From positions 5,898,501 to 5,962,500 of the forward strand of contig NC_051069.1 in assembly GCF_004664715.2 (NCBI RefSeq): a stretch of 64,000 nucleotides of DNA, written 5' to 3'. This DNA comes from Peromyscus leucopus (Eukaryota; Chordata; Mammalia; Rodentia; Cricetidae). The stretch's first letter is position 1; every line of letters begins with the position of its first letter. The translations under genes and the position numbers were made by a program. The notes beneath the pieces were generated by a model, which did not search any database, was not told the origin of the DNA, and saw only the letters and a program-made list of their open reading frames with translations. Below are positions 52,844 through 63,522 of this stretch, piece after piece.

Positions 52844-53819
52844 AGAACTCTGTTACTCCCACAGGGAAAAATCTTGAAAGAATGTAAATCTGTGTTTAAA
52901 AGATTATCTTCCATGGTAATTAAATGGATTTTCAAGCTACTGGCAGACATTTCCCCCAAAATAACTGAGCTCTTGGGAGGCTGTAAGGAGGAAATTGTGG
53001 AAATTGTGTCCTACATAGTCATTATTAGAAGTTAGAGCCATGCTAGATATCTGGGGGCGAGAGAAATAAGCGTGTTAAAGACAGCAGAGTCAGTGTGGCC
53101 AAGGCCTTCAGGAGAACATAAGGTGGGAACGTGGAGAGTCCAGACAACAAGCCTGCTGCACACCTATCCCACCGCCTTGGTGCGTGGCCACAGCCAGGTC
53201 ATGTTGCCTCCTGGAGCTGCTGTCAGCCTTGGTAGAAATGGCAGGGTTGGGTACTGTATCCTGCAAGGTCCCTCTGGCTCCTGTGATCCAATATTTATGA
53301 AGATTACAGGACTGAGCGCCTTCACCCTCTGCACCAGGCAAGTCGGAACGGCTCGCCGAGGCTCGTTCATGTCAAGGCAGGGCTAGTGCGTGTGATGAGA
53401 TGCCCGGTGGGAACCAGCTTCAAAAGTGAAGGCCCAGGATGCCGGTGTCCCTGGGCTGCTGGGGTGTAGACAGCACCTCCCCAGGCCTGGCCTCTGTCCA
53501 CAGGCAAGCTAGTCCCTGGCACCAGTCACAGGCCCTTGTGGCTGCAGAGTCTAAAAGAGCGTTGTCCACCCTCCATGCATCTTTCACCGTCAGCAGCATG
53601 GTTTATTTATTTTAGTGGTTTTGAGCCTTCTAAAAATCTATAACCTTGGCATAGCCAAGGGGACAAGAGGAAAGTATTTTGTAGATGAAATACTGGGAAT
53701 GGAGTGATTTGTCCAAAGGTAGACTTTGGCCTAGTACCAGAGTTACCTGACTTGGATCGTGAAGCCCTGGTGTCTTCTCTCTGGGTGTTTATCTGGGAGA
53801 GTTTGTGCATCTGTTTCCT

Positions 53820-53910
53820 CCCCATCTCTCCTACATTCTCCTTGGAGGTAAGGAGTGTCTCATTCATCCCCACATTCCCTACAGTGCCTGGCACATGGCA
53901 GGTCCTCACA
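53820..53910. mobile_element. L2-like remnant
   Basis: TACAGTGCCTGGCACATGGC is a characteristic L2 3' end word. Short and old. Confidence 0.5.
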
Positions 53911-54093
53911 GGTTTACTAATTTTCTCACCTGGCTCCTGCTTATTCTCTCTAAGGGTACTTGATTACCCGTTTGAAGTCTCCCACATGCCCTTTCCCCTT
54001 TAAAAAAAAGTGGGAGCTAGTTATGGTGGTGCATATCCAGAACCTTTTAGTACTGCTTCCTGCTCCCTCCCTCTGTCCCTCCTTCCTTTCCTT

Positions 54094-54097
<4 letters not shown>

Positions 54098-54145
<48 letters not shown>
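54098..54145. repeat. (GT)n microsatellite
   Basis: About 24 GT units beside a reversed SINE. Confidence 0.97.
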
Positions 54146-54146
<1 letters not shown>

Positions 54147-54345
54147 GTGCATGCATACTCTAGGTTAGCTGGCCTGTGAGTTTCTGGGGACATTGGATTC
54201 TCCTGCCTCTGCCCTCCATCTCAGGATAGGAATGCTGGGATTATAGATGTGTGCCACCATATCATGTTTCTTCACATGGGTCCCAGGAATTGAACTTGTG
54301 ACCTCAGGCTTTCACAGTTAACACCTTTACCCCTTGAGCATCATG
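54146..54345 (-). mobile_element. B4-type SINE, reverse orientation
   Basis: GGCCTGTGAGTTTCTGGGGA, GGGATTATAGATGTGTGCCA and CCCAGGAATTGAACTTGTGA. Confidence 0.7.
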
Positions 54346-54349
54346 CTGT

Positions 54350-54470
54350 TGTTTCTGTGTAATCCTAGTACTTGTGAGGTGGAGGCAAGAGGATCGAGAA
54401 CCCAAGGCCAGCCCTGGCTGTACGTTTGAAACCAGCTTGGCTACATGCGACCCTGCCTTAAAAAAGAAAC
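54350..54470 (+). mobile_element. Old B1-like SINE
   Basis: GTAATCCTAGTACTTGTGAG, AGGATCGAGAACCCAAGGCC and CTACATGCGACCCTGCCTTA. Confidence 0.62.
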
Positions 54471-54911
54471 GAATGTTTGAAAATGAGTTCGCTTGTTCAG
54501 GTTCAGAATGTTTCTTCTTAGCTTTGAAGTTCACCTGTGTGAGGATTGGTTCTGGGTGGGTGGCTGGGAACTACTTGTTGAAAACGAAACCTGCCTCCAT
54601 CCTATAGTGCAGGATGTGGCCTGGCAAATATGACTTCATAGTGTTTATAGACCTCTCCACAACCTCCTTAGGACTCTTTCCCCTTGCACATCTGGGGACA
54701 CTTACACAGCCTCCTGGTTTCCTGGCTTGGGAATTAAGAAAGGGAGACACATGGCAAGGCACCTACACAACCAATATCAAATATGACAGCAGCAGACTCT
54801 GCCATTATCCTCCAGTTTCTGCCCAGCCCATGAGTAACCTGAAGCCACAGTAAGCCTGGGAGGCTCACGGAAGGCTACAATTTCTCAGCGGAGTCTCAGC
54901 TTTCACAACCT

Positions 54912-55095
54912 TTTATTTTTTTTTTTAACTGAGACCATGTCTTGTATATCACAGGCTGACCTTGTACCTCTCTGATCCTCTGCCCACATCTCTCCAGTGT
55001 TGGGATTACAGGCATGTGCCACCATGCCTAGTTTAGGTGGTGCTGGTGCTATGTGTCAATCATTCTACCAACTGAACTCCATACCCAGCCCCAGC
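54912..55095 (-). mobile_element. B4-type (B1 plus ID-like) SINE, reverse orientation
   Basis: TTTTTTTAACTGAGACCATG, GGGATTACAGGCATGTGCCA and TTCTACCAACTGAACTCCAT then ACCCAGCCCC. Confidence 0.68.
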
Positions 55096-55819
55096 TTTCA
55101 GACCTTTGCCAAGTGCTCTTTGCCAGAGAGCCCGTGCTGGGAGTCACTCTTACAAAGCAGCTCCTTAAACGCTTGCCTTTGCTCTGGGTTTCCACGGCAC
55201 CTCTTCATTGGTTGGACCCCCATCCCCATCCCCACCCCATGACCATGAAGGAGACCATGTACATCCCAAAGCTTGTTTTCCCAAGTAAAAGCAAGGCATT
55301 CTTTCTTTCTAGTTCATGAATTTCCCTACTGGTGGCAAAAAGAAATGGACAGATCTCTGTTTTAAAATATAGAAGAGGATTAACATGGCACTGTTCAAAA
55401 CGTCCCTCCTGACTTCTGACTGGGAATTGTGAGGCCTGGGGTACAGGACCTGCATTATCTGAGAAGCGGACTATCTGTGTAGGGAAAATTTCAAATGTGT
55501 CCAACAGCAGAGAGAGGAGCGAGGTGAACGCCACATCCCCCAGCTGTGACAGTTTATGAGTTACAGCCGGTCCCGTTTCATCTTCACCGCCTGTCTGGAT
55601 AACTCTGAAACAAGCCAGGCTGGTTTCATCTGCACGGGTTTCAGTAGGCTTTCCTAAACCAGGAGCGCTCAGAGCAAAAGCTCAATACCACTCTCTCACC
55701 CCTGCAAAGGTAAGGTAGAATTTAATATTACCGAATCAATCAGCATTCGGTTTTACAACTAGATCATAACTTCTTCTTTCCCAAGGAAGCAAAGTTGGAG
55801 TTTATTAAGAAATGGTGCT

Positions 55820-56053
55820 AAACTGGGCAGTGGTGGTGGCAGTGGCGGTGGCGGTGGCGGTGGTGGCGCACACCTTTGATCCCAGCACTCAGGAGGCAGA
55901 GGCTGGTGGATCTTTGTGAGTTCAAGGCCAGCCTGGTCTACAGAGTGAGTTCAGGACAGCCAGGGCAGTACAGAGAAATCCTATCTTGAAAAAAAAAAAA
56001 AGAAAGAAAGAAAAGGGAGAGAGGGGGGAGGAAGGAAGGAAAGAAAGAAAGAA
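55820..56053 (+). mobile_element. B1 SINE with expanded GGT/GGC repeat at its 5' end
   Basis: CTGGGCAGTGGTGGTGGCAG runs through several GGTGGC units (55829-55868) before CGCACACCTTTGATCCCAGC. Its 3' half reads AGGACAGCCAGGGCAGTACA, the mouse-like B1 version, unlike the cricetid-type copies elsewhere in the window. Tail is AAAGAAAG simple repeat. Confidence 0.88.
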
Positions 56054-56446
56054 AGTATGATAACAGATTGATGTGTGGGTGTTAGGGGACAGAAGGGCAG
56101 TCAGAAAATGGGCAGTATAGACACAGGTGCAGACTTCTAGAGAGACTTATATTTAAGTGTCTTAGCATTAGCCCCAGATACAACATTGGTGGCTTCCGAA
56201 GTTACATTGTTCAAAGGGCTTCTAAGAGATGTTCTTTTTTCTTTTAGTAAATGTGATCATTGGGTAGCTTCTGAAAGTACGGGGTATTACAGGCTGATAG
56301 GATTAAACACATGGGTCGCAAGGGACTACGGAATCTTCACCAGATCTAAGTTACAAAGAAGTCCAGACATGTTTTCACTATAAGCGGTGTCTGTGCTCTT
56401 GTTACAGCTGGGGAGGAGGTAAGGTTAAATCCAAAGGCTATGAGCC

Positions 56447-56612
56447 AGTGAGACAGCGCTGCAGGGAAAGAGCTTGATGCACAAGCCTGATGACTTGAGT
56501 TCGATTCCTGGAACCCATGTACAGGTGGAAGCAGAGAACTCACTCTACAGAGTTGTTCTGTGTGCCCGCGTACACACGTCATACACCACATGACAATTTT
56601 TTTTTTAAATCC
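56447..56612 (+). mobile_element. B4/RSINE-type SINE
   Basis: GGGAAAGAGCTTGATGCACA, AGCCTGATGACTTGAGTTCG and TTCCTGGAACCCATGTACAG. Confidence 0.78.
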
Positions 56613-56654
56613 AGAGGTCATACATGCTTAGGCTTTAAGCATAATTTATTGCTT

Positions 56655-56862
56655 TTTAAATTTCATTTATCGTACATGTATGTGCATCTGTGCACATGGG
56701 TTTATAAACATGTGCATGCCACCAAGTTCATGCAGAGTCGGAGGACAACTTGTGGGAGTCAGTTCTCTTCCCCCACCGTGTGGGTCACAAGGATCACGCT
56801 CAGGTCGTCATTCTCGTCGGTAAGTGCCTTTAGCCAGGAAGCCATCTCACAGTCCTTCATTG
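56655..56862 (-). mobile_element. B4/RSINE-type SINE, reverse orientation, diverged
   Basis: GTCGGAGGACAACTTGTGGG, GTTCTCTTCCCCCACCGTGT and AGCCAGGAAGCCATCTCACA. Confidence 0.6.
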
Positions 56863-57619
56863 CTGTCCTAGCATTCTTTTTAATTATTATTTGCAGTAGA
56901 CTCTATGGCCACATGCATGCCAGTCAAGCTCACTACCACTGAATTCCAGCCCTAGCCCCTGCTATTTTAACATTCTTATTTGTAATATCTCTATGGAAAA
57001 GAGAATATTGTCTCTATGTGGGCAGTATTCACAATGAATTTTAGTGTAATGACAATTCTTGGCTCTCAGCTGAAGGGAGGCTTCAGCCAGTCTCCAGAGG
57101 AAGGGACTCCTTTCCCTTCTTATGTCTTCTCAATTTTCCCCCTCTTGCAGTTGGGTTCTTGAATTCTATAGGTTGATGGTGACCTAAGATTTCAGCTTCT
57201 GAAACTTCTTTGCTGCCGAACAGGGATACATCCTATCCTGTTAGATCCTGCCTATCCGGGATCTAAAGTCTAGGCTTGCCTTCCCTGAGGGGGAGGCCAT
57301 GAGAAAGTCTCAGCTTGGAACTTGCAAGATCCTCATTCCACGGAAATCAATAATGCTTGAGTGTCATCTCAGATGGGCCCCTGGGGCAGATGGCAGTGGC
57401 AGTGGGGAACACAGCCTTATACTGCAGCCTCTAGGAGCCTGGCATCTACTCGGGTGAAACTAGGACCCATGACTGCAGAAGAAAGTCATTTCAGTTTAAA
57501 TCCGAATGAAGCAAAGTTGAAGCTGACAAAGAAACTGTTTTAACAGAGCTCAAAGCGTGGACGTCAGGAGGAGAGGACACTTCAGGAAAGATGCACACAT
57601 CCAAGACAGTGCAGACTTG

Positions 57620-57777
57620 TTGTTGTTGTTTTTCGAGACAGGGTTTCTCTGTGTAGCTTTGGTGCCTTCCCTGGATCTCACTCTGTAGTAGACCAGGCTG
57701 GCCTTGAGCTCACAGAGATCCAACTTCCTCTGCCTCCCAAGTGCTGGGATTAAAGGTGTGCACCACCACCACCCAGA
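57620..57777 (-). mobile_element. B1 SINE, reverse orientation
   Basis: TTCGAGACAGGGTTTCTCTG, AGACCAGGCTGGCCTTGAGC and GGTGTGCACCACCACCACCC. Near-duplicate flanks AGTGCAGACTTGTTG and AGTGCAGGCTTCTTG mark the target duplication. Confidence 0.93.
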
Positions 57778-59204
57778 TCAGTGCAGGCTTCTTGAGAGAG
57801 AGCTGCCAGCTTACAAGTTATTAATGATTTTTGTTATGTTTTGTTTGTAAAATTTAGCATTCTGTAAGGTCTGCACATTGCAACAGTCAACAGGTTGGGC
57901 CCAGGTCACAGTTTGATGGCTCGATGTCTTGTCAGAGACCAACCCCTGGACCTCACTCCTGCGACACTCGAAATCCTAGCCAGGTGAGCCCTGCTCATCC
58001 TTGGCCCTCAGCTGGTCGAGTCAAACTTTCCATAACCACCTCCTCCACCTCAGGCTAGACCCTCACCAAGGGTCACCCTGCACGGGCCCTCCACAGGCTG
58101 CCCAGTGTGTATGATCCTTGTCCCACTGCCAGACTCCCTCTCCTGCTTTAGTCAGCTTAATCCCATTACCCTGCTGTAACCAGATCGCTCTTGTGGTGGC
58201 CTTGCTTCTGTAGCCTGGTCATTCCAAACACTCCCTTATTCACAACATGCTCTCCCAACCTCCAGTAAGACAAAGCAGAAACTAGCTGTTTTTCACATTT
58301 TTAAAATGACCCAGACTGTCAAGGTTTTCAAAAGTCCTTGCTTTTCCCAGCCCCGTACTTTTCTTTCTGCTTATCCAACCTTCCTTCACTGATCTCCCTT
58401 GCCATCTGCATGGAGTATCTTCCAGTCTCTCCACTAAGGAACAGGACAAACCTTCTGTAACTACTGTTATCTTCTCATCCCTTTCGGGCTGAATTCCTAA
58501 AATGAGCTTAAGAGCCTGTCTCTATCCATGGTTTGTAACCGCCATTATGTGTTCATAAGGAATAACCTTCAGAGGTCTGAAATCTTTGGAGAGAGCTGTA
58601 GTCTGGCGATAGCCTTGGGCAACTCAGAGGCAGAAAGGGTTGATTTACTGCTGTTGTGGGAACCTCCGGTCCTTTGGCTGAGAAGTTCAGCCATCATGAA
58701 GGAGATACTGGCTTTGGCAAGATTTGAACTGGGCTTTGAGACATGAAAGAGCTTTGGAAAGGCACAGATTTTCAGCACAGACCGTTTTTGAAGTTTGTGG
58801 GCACAGCATGTTCAGAAACTGGAAAAGCAGACCTGACCAGCGTCAAAAGGAGGTGGAGGTGGTTTGGTGTCCGGCTTGTAAGATCGGAATTCATCCTGGG
58901 TTGAAGAAGGCACTCAATGAGGGTTTGTGGAATGCTGCAGCCCAGAACACATCAGCCTGTCTGAAAATGACACCCCGATAATGAACACCCCAATCAGAAA
59001 TCCCGAGATTGTGCAGGTTGCAAAGATAATGGGAAAGGAGATCAGCTATGAGAAGACAGTGGTCTGAATGGCTGGCTTTCGGAGAGGGACACTGCCAGAG
59101 CAAGCCAGCCATCCCCAAACAAGCATGTGACTCCTAACCCTGTACTCAGCTCTAGTTTTCTGTTTTGTTTTTAATACACACTGTATCTTTGCTATCTTGT
59201 CATT

Positions 59205-59365
59205 TAGTTTTGTTGGTTTTGTCTGAGAAAGGGTCTTATCATGTAACCTTGGCTGGCCTAGAACTCAATACATACAACCAGGCTTGCCTCAAACTTGGGA
59301 GAGGCCTCCAATCTCTGACTCTCAAATGCTGGGATTACAGGCATGCACAACCACATTCAACTCAT
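59205..59365 (-). mobile_element. Old B1-like SINE, reverse orientation
   Basis: GTCTGAGAAAGGGTCTTATC, CTTGGCTGGCCTAGAACTCA and GGGATTACAGGCATGCACAA. Confidence 0.75.
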
Positions 59366-59387
59366 TATGCATCTTATTTTGAGTTTT

Positions 59388-59486
59388 CCTTTTTTTTTTT
59401 TTTTTCTTTTCCAGAGCTGAGGATCGAACCCAGGGCCTTGTGCTTGCTAGGCAAGCGCTCTACCACTGAGCTAAATCCCCAACCCC
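59388..59486 (-). mobile_element. ID SINE (BC1/tRNA-Ala-derived), reverse orientation, intact
   Basis: On the minus strand it reads GGGGTTGGGGATTTAGCTCA, then GTGGTAGAGCGCTTGCCTAG and ends with an A-rich tail, nearly the BC1 body. It is bounded by perfect 15-bp direct repeats CTTATTTTGAGTTTT at 59373-59387 and 59487-59501. A and B box promoter segments are preserved. Confidence 0.95.
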
Positions 59487-59548
59487 CTTATTTTGAGTTT
59501 TAATTTCAGAAAATTTCTAAGCATTAACAAAAATAAAGACACATAATA

Positions 59549-59700
59549 TGGTCTGGAGATGAAGCCGGATGGGAGATGGTTTGCCTCGATCCTCAGCACT
59601 ACAGAACTCCAGGAATGATCGCAGGCCTGTAATCTCAGCACTCGGGAGGTAAAATAAGAGCTCAAGCCCAGCCTAGGTCACATGAGGTCCTGTTTTAAAA
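59549..59700 (+). mobile_element. B4-type (ID plus B1) SINE
   Basis: TGGTCTGGAGATGAAGCCGG head, TCGATCCTCAGCACTACAGA and TGTAATCTCAGCACTCGGGA. Confidence 0.75.

Positions 59701-59702
<2 letters not shown>

Positions 59703-59762
<60 letters not shown>
59703..59762. repeat. (GA)n microsatellite
   Basis: About 29 GA units at the tail of the adjoining SINE. Confidence 0.97.
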
Positions 59763-59765
<3 letters not shown>

Positions 59766-59839
59766 TGAGAAAGTATATAGTGTAAAGACCATGTACCATC
59801 TTTTCATGACTTCAGTAGTTTGAGCTGTGTAGAAAATCG

Positions 59840-60215
59840 AGTACTGGCTGGTTTTGTGTCAACTTGACTGAATAACCTATTTGGGAAGAGGGCACGTCAA
59901 GTGAGGAAATGCCCCCACCAGATTGGCCTGTGGGGCATTTTCTTGATTAAATGATTGGCGTGCGAGGGTCCGGCTCACTGTGGGTGGTCTAAAAAGCAGG
60001 CTGAGCCAGCCATGGGGAACAAGCCAATGAGTGGCATTTCCTGGCTTCTTCAGTTCTTGCCTCCAGGTTTCTGTCTTGAGTTCTGGCTCTGACTTCCCTC
60101 AGTGATGGAGTGTGACCTGAGAGTTGTAAGCTCAAATAAACCCTTTACTCCCCAAGTGCTTTTTGGTCATGGTGTTTTATCACAGCGATGGAAACTTTGA
60201 CTATGATATGTATGT
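59840..60215 (+). mobile_element. Rodent interspersed repeat, family not identified
   Basis: CTGGCTGGTTTTGTGTCAAC, CACTGTGGGTGGTCTAAAAA, TCAAATAAACCCTTTACTCC and GGTCATGGTGTTTTATCACA are in the order of a repeat I recognise from mouse and rat DNA. I do not recall the family name. It contains an AATAAA-type signal. Confidence 0.65.
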
Positions 60216-60637
60216 ATCATTAACGATAAAGGTTCTTTAAGCCATACACTCGTTTTACATGTGAAACCTGTTATAATTCATTAATATCATTAAATATCCA
60301 GTGAGTTTTCAAATTTCCTTGATCATCTCATAAAGCAATTTTAAGAGTTTGTTTGTAGCCTCAGTGCTCAGAAGGCATCCCCACACACAGTGTGAGATGT
60401 ATTATTGCTATGGGAATAATTTATGCAAGAGATTGAAGGATAATTTTATAACCTGTTTGCAGACATAGTGTCTGGGTAAAAAAAAATGTATGGGTTAAGT
60501 AATTTCTTAGGTTTATATACTTGATACATCCACATTATAGCATATATCATAATAATAAAAGCATGACGCATGTAATTACCCATAAGGCTTGTTTACGATT
60601 TCTCACTGACTATCCTGTATGCTCAAGATTAATAACA
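60216..60637. other. CA12 intron sequence without clear features
   Basis: AT-rich, unique-looking. Confidence 0.4.
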
Positions 60638-60832
60638 ATTTTTTATTATTTTTAATTATGTGTGTATATGTGTGGGTGCAGGTATGTGCATGTGAGTGCG
60701 GTGCCCAGAGAGGCCAAAGGAAGAAGTTGGACCCTTGAAACTGGAGTTAAAGGCAGTTGTGAGGTACTTGTCACAGGTACTGGGAGGTCTCCTGCAAGGA
60801 CTCTTAATCACTGATCTATCTCTCCAGCCCCA
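60638..60832 (-). mobile_element. B3 SINE, reverse orientation
   Basis: GTGCCCAGAGAGGCCAAAGG, AAACTGGAGTTAAAGGCAGT and CTGATCTATCTCTCCAGCCC. Confidence 0.83.
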
Positions 60833-61273
60833 CAGTTTTAAAGAAAAAAATATATTGTTTGTAATTTGACAGGATCTTATGGAGTTTGGATCCACAACAA
60901 TAATAAAAAAAAAATAAAGGTATATTATTGTCTCAGATTTTGAGGTTGGCCTTTGGTGTCTTTTTTTAAAAACTGGTTGCTCTCAGCTTGGTACTGGTAT
61001 AAAAACCGACATACGGACCAATGGAATCGAATTGAAGACCCTGACATTAATCCATGCACATATGAACACCTGGTTTTTGACAAAGGAGCCAAAACTATAC
61101 AATGGAAAAAAGAAAGTATCTTCAACAAATGGTGCTGGCATAACTGGATCTCAATATGTAAAAGATTACAAATAGATCCATATCTGTCACCATGCACAAA
61201 ACTCAAGTCCAAGTGGATCAAAGACCTGTACATAAATCCAGTTACACTAAACTTAGTAAGTAGGAAGCACTCT

Positions 61274-62087
61274 TGAACGCATTGGCACCGGAGACCATTT
61301 CCTAAATAAAACACCAACAGTACAGACCCTGAGCACAACAATTAATAAATGGGACCTCTTGAAACTGAGAAGCTTTTGCAGGGCAAAAGACACAGTCAAT
61401 AAGACAAAAAGACAGCCAACAGAATGGGAAAAGATCTTTACCAACCCCACATCTGACAGAGGATTTATCTCCACAGTATATAAAGAACTCAAGAAACTAG
61501 ACATCAAAATACTGAACAGTCCAATTAAAAAATGGGCTAAAGAGCTAAACAGAGAATTCACAAAACAAGAATCACAAATGGCTGAAAGACATTTAAAGAA
61601 ATGCTCAACATCCTTAATCATCAGAGAAATGCAAATCAAAATGACTCTCAGATACAACCTTACACCTGTCAGAATGGCTACGATCAAAAACACCAATGAC
61701 AACCAATGTTGGAGAGGATGTGGAGCAAAGGGAACACTCCTCCACTGTTGGTGGGAATGTAAACTTGTACAACCACTATGGAAATCAGTATGGCGGTTTC
61801 TCAGAAAATTAGGAATCGAACTACCTCAAGACCCAGCCATCCCACTCTTGGGCATATATCCAAGGAATGCTGATTCACACCATAAAGATACATGCTCAGC
61901 TATGTTCATAGCAGCACTATATGTAATAGCCAGAACCTGGAAACAACCTAGATGCCCGTCAACGGAAGAATGGATGAAAAAAATGTGGTACATATACACA
62001 ATGGAGTACTACTCAGCAGAGAAAAACAATGAAAGCATGAAATTTGCAGGCAAATGGATGGAACTAGAAAAAAATCATCCTGAGTGA
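61274..62087 (+). pseudogene. L1 ORF2 C-terminal remnant
   Basis: An open stretch of the L1 ORF2 C-terminal region, from about KTPTVQTLSTTINKWDLLKL to KWMELEKNHPE. The preceding ORF2 part (60985-61273) is in another frame and ends with a stop. Without the endonuclease and reverse transcriptase domains it has no retrotransposition function. Confidence 0.88.
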
Positions 62088-62192
62088 GGTAACCCAAACC
62101 CAGAAAGACAGTCATGGTATGTACTCACTCATAAGTGGATTCTAGATATAAAATAAAGAACAATCAGACCACAACCCATAGAACCATGGAGG

Positions 62193-62247
<55 letters not shown>
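62193..62247. repeat. (TA)n microsatellite within the L1 3' UTR
   Basis: About 27 TA units shortly after the end of ORF2 sequence. Confidence 0.96.
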
Positions 62248-62248
<1 letters not shown>

Positions 62249-62564
62249 CATGGAGGTCTCTAGGACGACTGTGGCTTATAATAAATTTCAGTTTTACTCA
62301 ATTATTGAAAAAAAATAGCCAAATTAATGGAAACACGTGAACTATGACCCAAAGGCTGAGGGGCCCCCAGCTGGATCAGGCCCTCTGAATAGGTGAGACA
62401 GTTGATTGGCTTGATCAGTTTGGGAGGCAACTAGGCAGTGGGACCAAGTCCTGTGCTCATTGCATGAGTTGGCTGTTTGAAACCTGGAGCTTATGCAGGG
62501 ACACTTGGCTCAGTCTGGGAGGAAGGGACTGGACCTGCCTGGACTGAGTCTACCAGGTTGATCG

Positions 62565-62650
62565 CAGTCCTCGGGGGAGGATTTGCCCTGGAGGAGGTGG
62601 GAATGGGGGTGGGCTGGGGGTAAGGGGAGGGGGTGGGAGGGGGAGAATAG
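62565..62650 (+). other. G-rich purine tract of L1 3' UTR
   Basis: Repeated G runs such as GGAATGGGGGTGGGCTGGGG then GTAAGGGGAGGGGGTGGGAG, a conserved feature of rodent L1 3' UTRs and a candidate G-quadruplex. Confidence 0.85.
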
Positions 62651-62704
62651 GGAACCCGTGGCTGATATGTAGAACTGAATGGTATTGTAAAGTAAAATAA
62701 ATAA

Positions 62705-62705
<1 letters not shown>

Positions 62706-62740
<35 letters not shown>
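62706..62740. repeat. (AAT)n repeat at the L1 tail
   Basis: About 11 AAT units followed by GAAAAATAAGG and a poly-A run. Confidence 0.94.
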
Positions 62741-62742
<2 letters not shown>

Positions 62743-62790
62743 AAAATAAGGAATTTACCACTGGGAGGAAAAAAAAAAAACTGGTTGCTC

Positions 62791-63205
62791 AGTCTCGCCT
62801 ATTGCCCGACTCTTGGTCCCACTCTCTGAGGTCAATGCCCTGGGTGTCTGCATGAATGCTCAAGGCAGGCAGCTGCCTAAAGGTTAGCTACAGGCCATGT
62901 CTCTCCGGACTGGCTACAAAAACAGATCAGGACTCGACTGTGTGGCAAAGTTGATGTTCTAGATGTTGGGGAGACTTTTTGCCCAACCAACAGTCAAGTC
63001 ATACTTCTCATACAATGAACATCTGTAAGTGTTGGTTAGTCCCTCAAAGGCTTTGGTTAGTTGGTTGTACTCAGAGGTCTAGGGAAAGTAAAACCATGGC
63101 TAGTCCTCGTCCATCAATGTGCATGAAAGTGACCAGTGACTGTAGACCACCCACGAATGTACACTTGACAACACAGAATGCCGTTACAATAAATACAGAG
63201 TGTTC
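62791..63205. other. CA12 intron sequence without clear features
   Basis: No gene or repeat recognised. Confidence 0.4.
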
Positions 63206-63470
63206 AGGGGCTGGGGCAAGCACTCGTTTGGTAAAGTGCTTGTCATTCAAGAATGAGGATGTGAGTTTGATCCTCAGCACCCATGGAAAAAGCTACGTGC
63301 GCATGCGCTGGCAATCACAGTGCTGGAGAGGCTGAGACAGGAGGCCTCTGGGGCACACTGGTCAACTAGCCTAGTCTAAAGACTAGCAAGCCCTGGGTCC
63401 CAGGGAGAAACCATGCATCAAAAATGAGGTGGTCAGCTGAGGAACAGCACCCAGGGTTGACCTCTGGCCT

Positions 63471-63472
<2 letters not shown>
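63206..63472 (+). mobile_element. B4 SINE
   Basis: GGGGCTGGGGCAAGCACTCG head, GTTTGATCCTCAGCACCCAT, AGGCTGAGACAGGAGGCCTC and GGTTGACCTCTGGCCTACAT. Confidence 0.8.

Positions 63473-63519
<47 letters not shown>
63473..63519. repeat. (CA)n microsatellite
   Basis: About 23 CA units at the B4 tail. Confidence 0.97.

Positions 63520-63522
<3 letters not shown>

Larger units (their letters stand above)
60983..62775 (+). mobile_element. 5'-truncated L1 (ORF2 C-terminus and 3' UTR) with target-site duplication
   Basis: The insertion carries the last part of L1 ORF2 and its 3' UTR, in sense orientation and antisense to CA12. Direct repeats AAAAACTGGTTGCTC at 60968-60982 and 62776-62790 flank it. The translated part shows the ORF2 C-terminal motif CWRGCGAKGTLLHCWWECKL (a Cys/His cluster), then CPSTEEWMKKMWYIYTMEYY. 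ORF2 is broken near 61275 by a stop and frame change, and again near 62070 where the frame leaves the normal ending. The 3' UTR includes a (TA)n tract, a G-rich purine tract and an (AAT)n tail. Dead copy with no reverse transcriptase domain. Confidence 0.95.

Noticed and set aside
56517..56942. 141-codon open frame
   Set aside because: It runs through two opposed B4-type SINEs and has no recognisable domain.
59388..59486. tRNA-Ala gene
   Set aside because: The tRNA-like sequence is part of an ID SINE with an A tail and target duplication, so it is a retroposon, not a tRNA gene.
61201..61230. Missing CA12 exon 2 (words resembling the SKWTYF coding region)
   Set aside because: AAGTCCAAGTGGATCAAAGA here is standard L1 ORF2 sequence on the plus strand, and CA12 is on the minus strand.
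61253..61702. 149-codon minus-strand open frame
   Set aside because: It is the antisense shadow of L1 ORF2 sequence.
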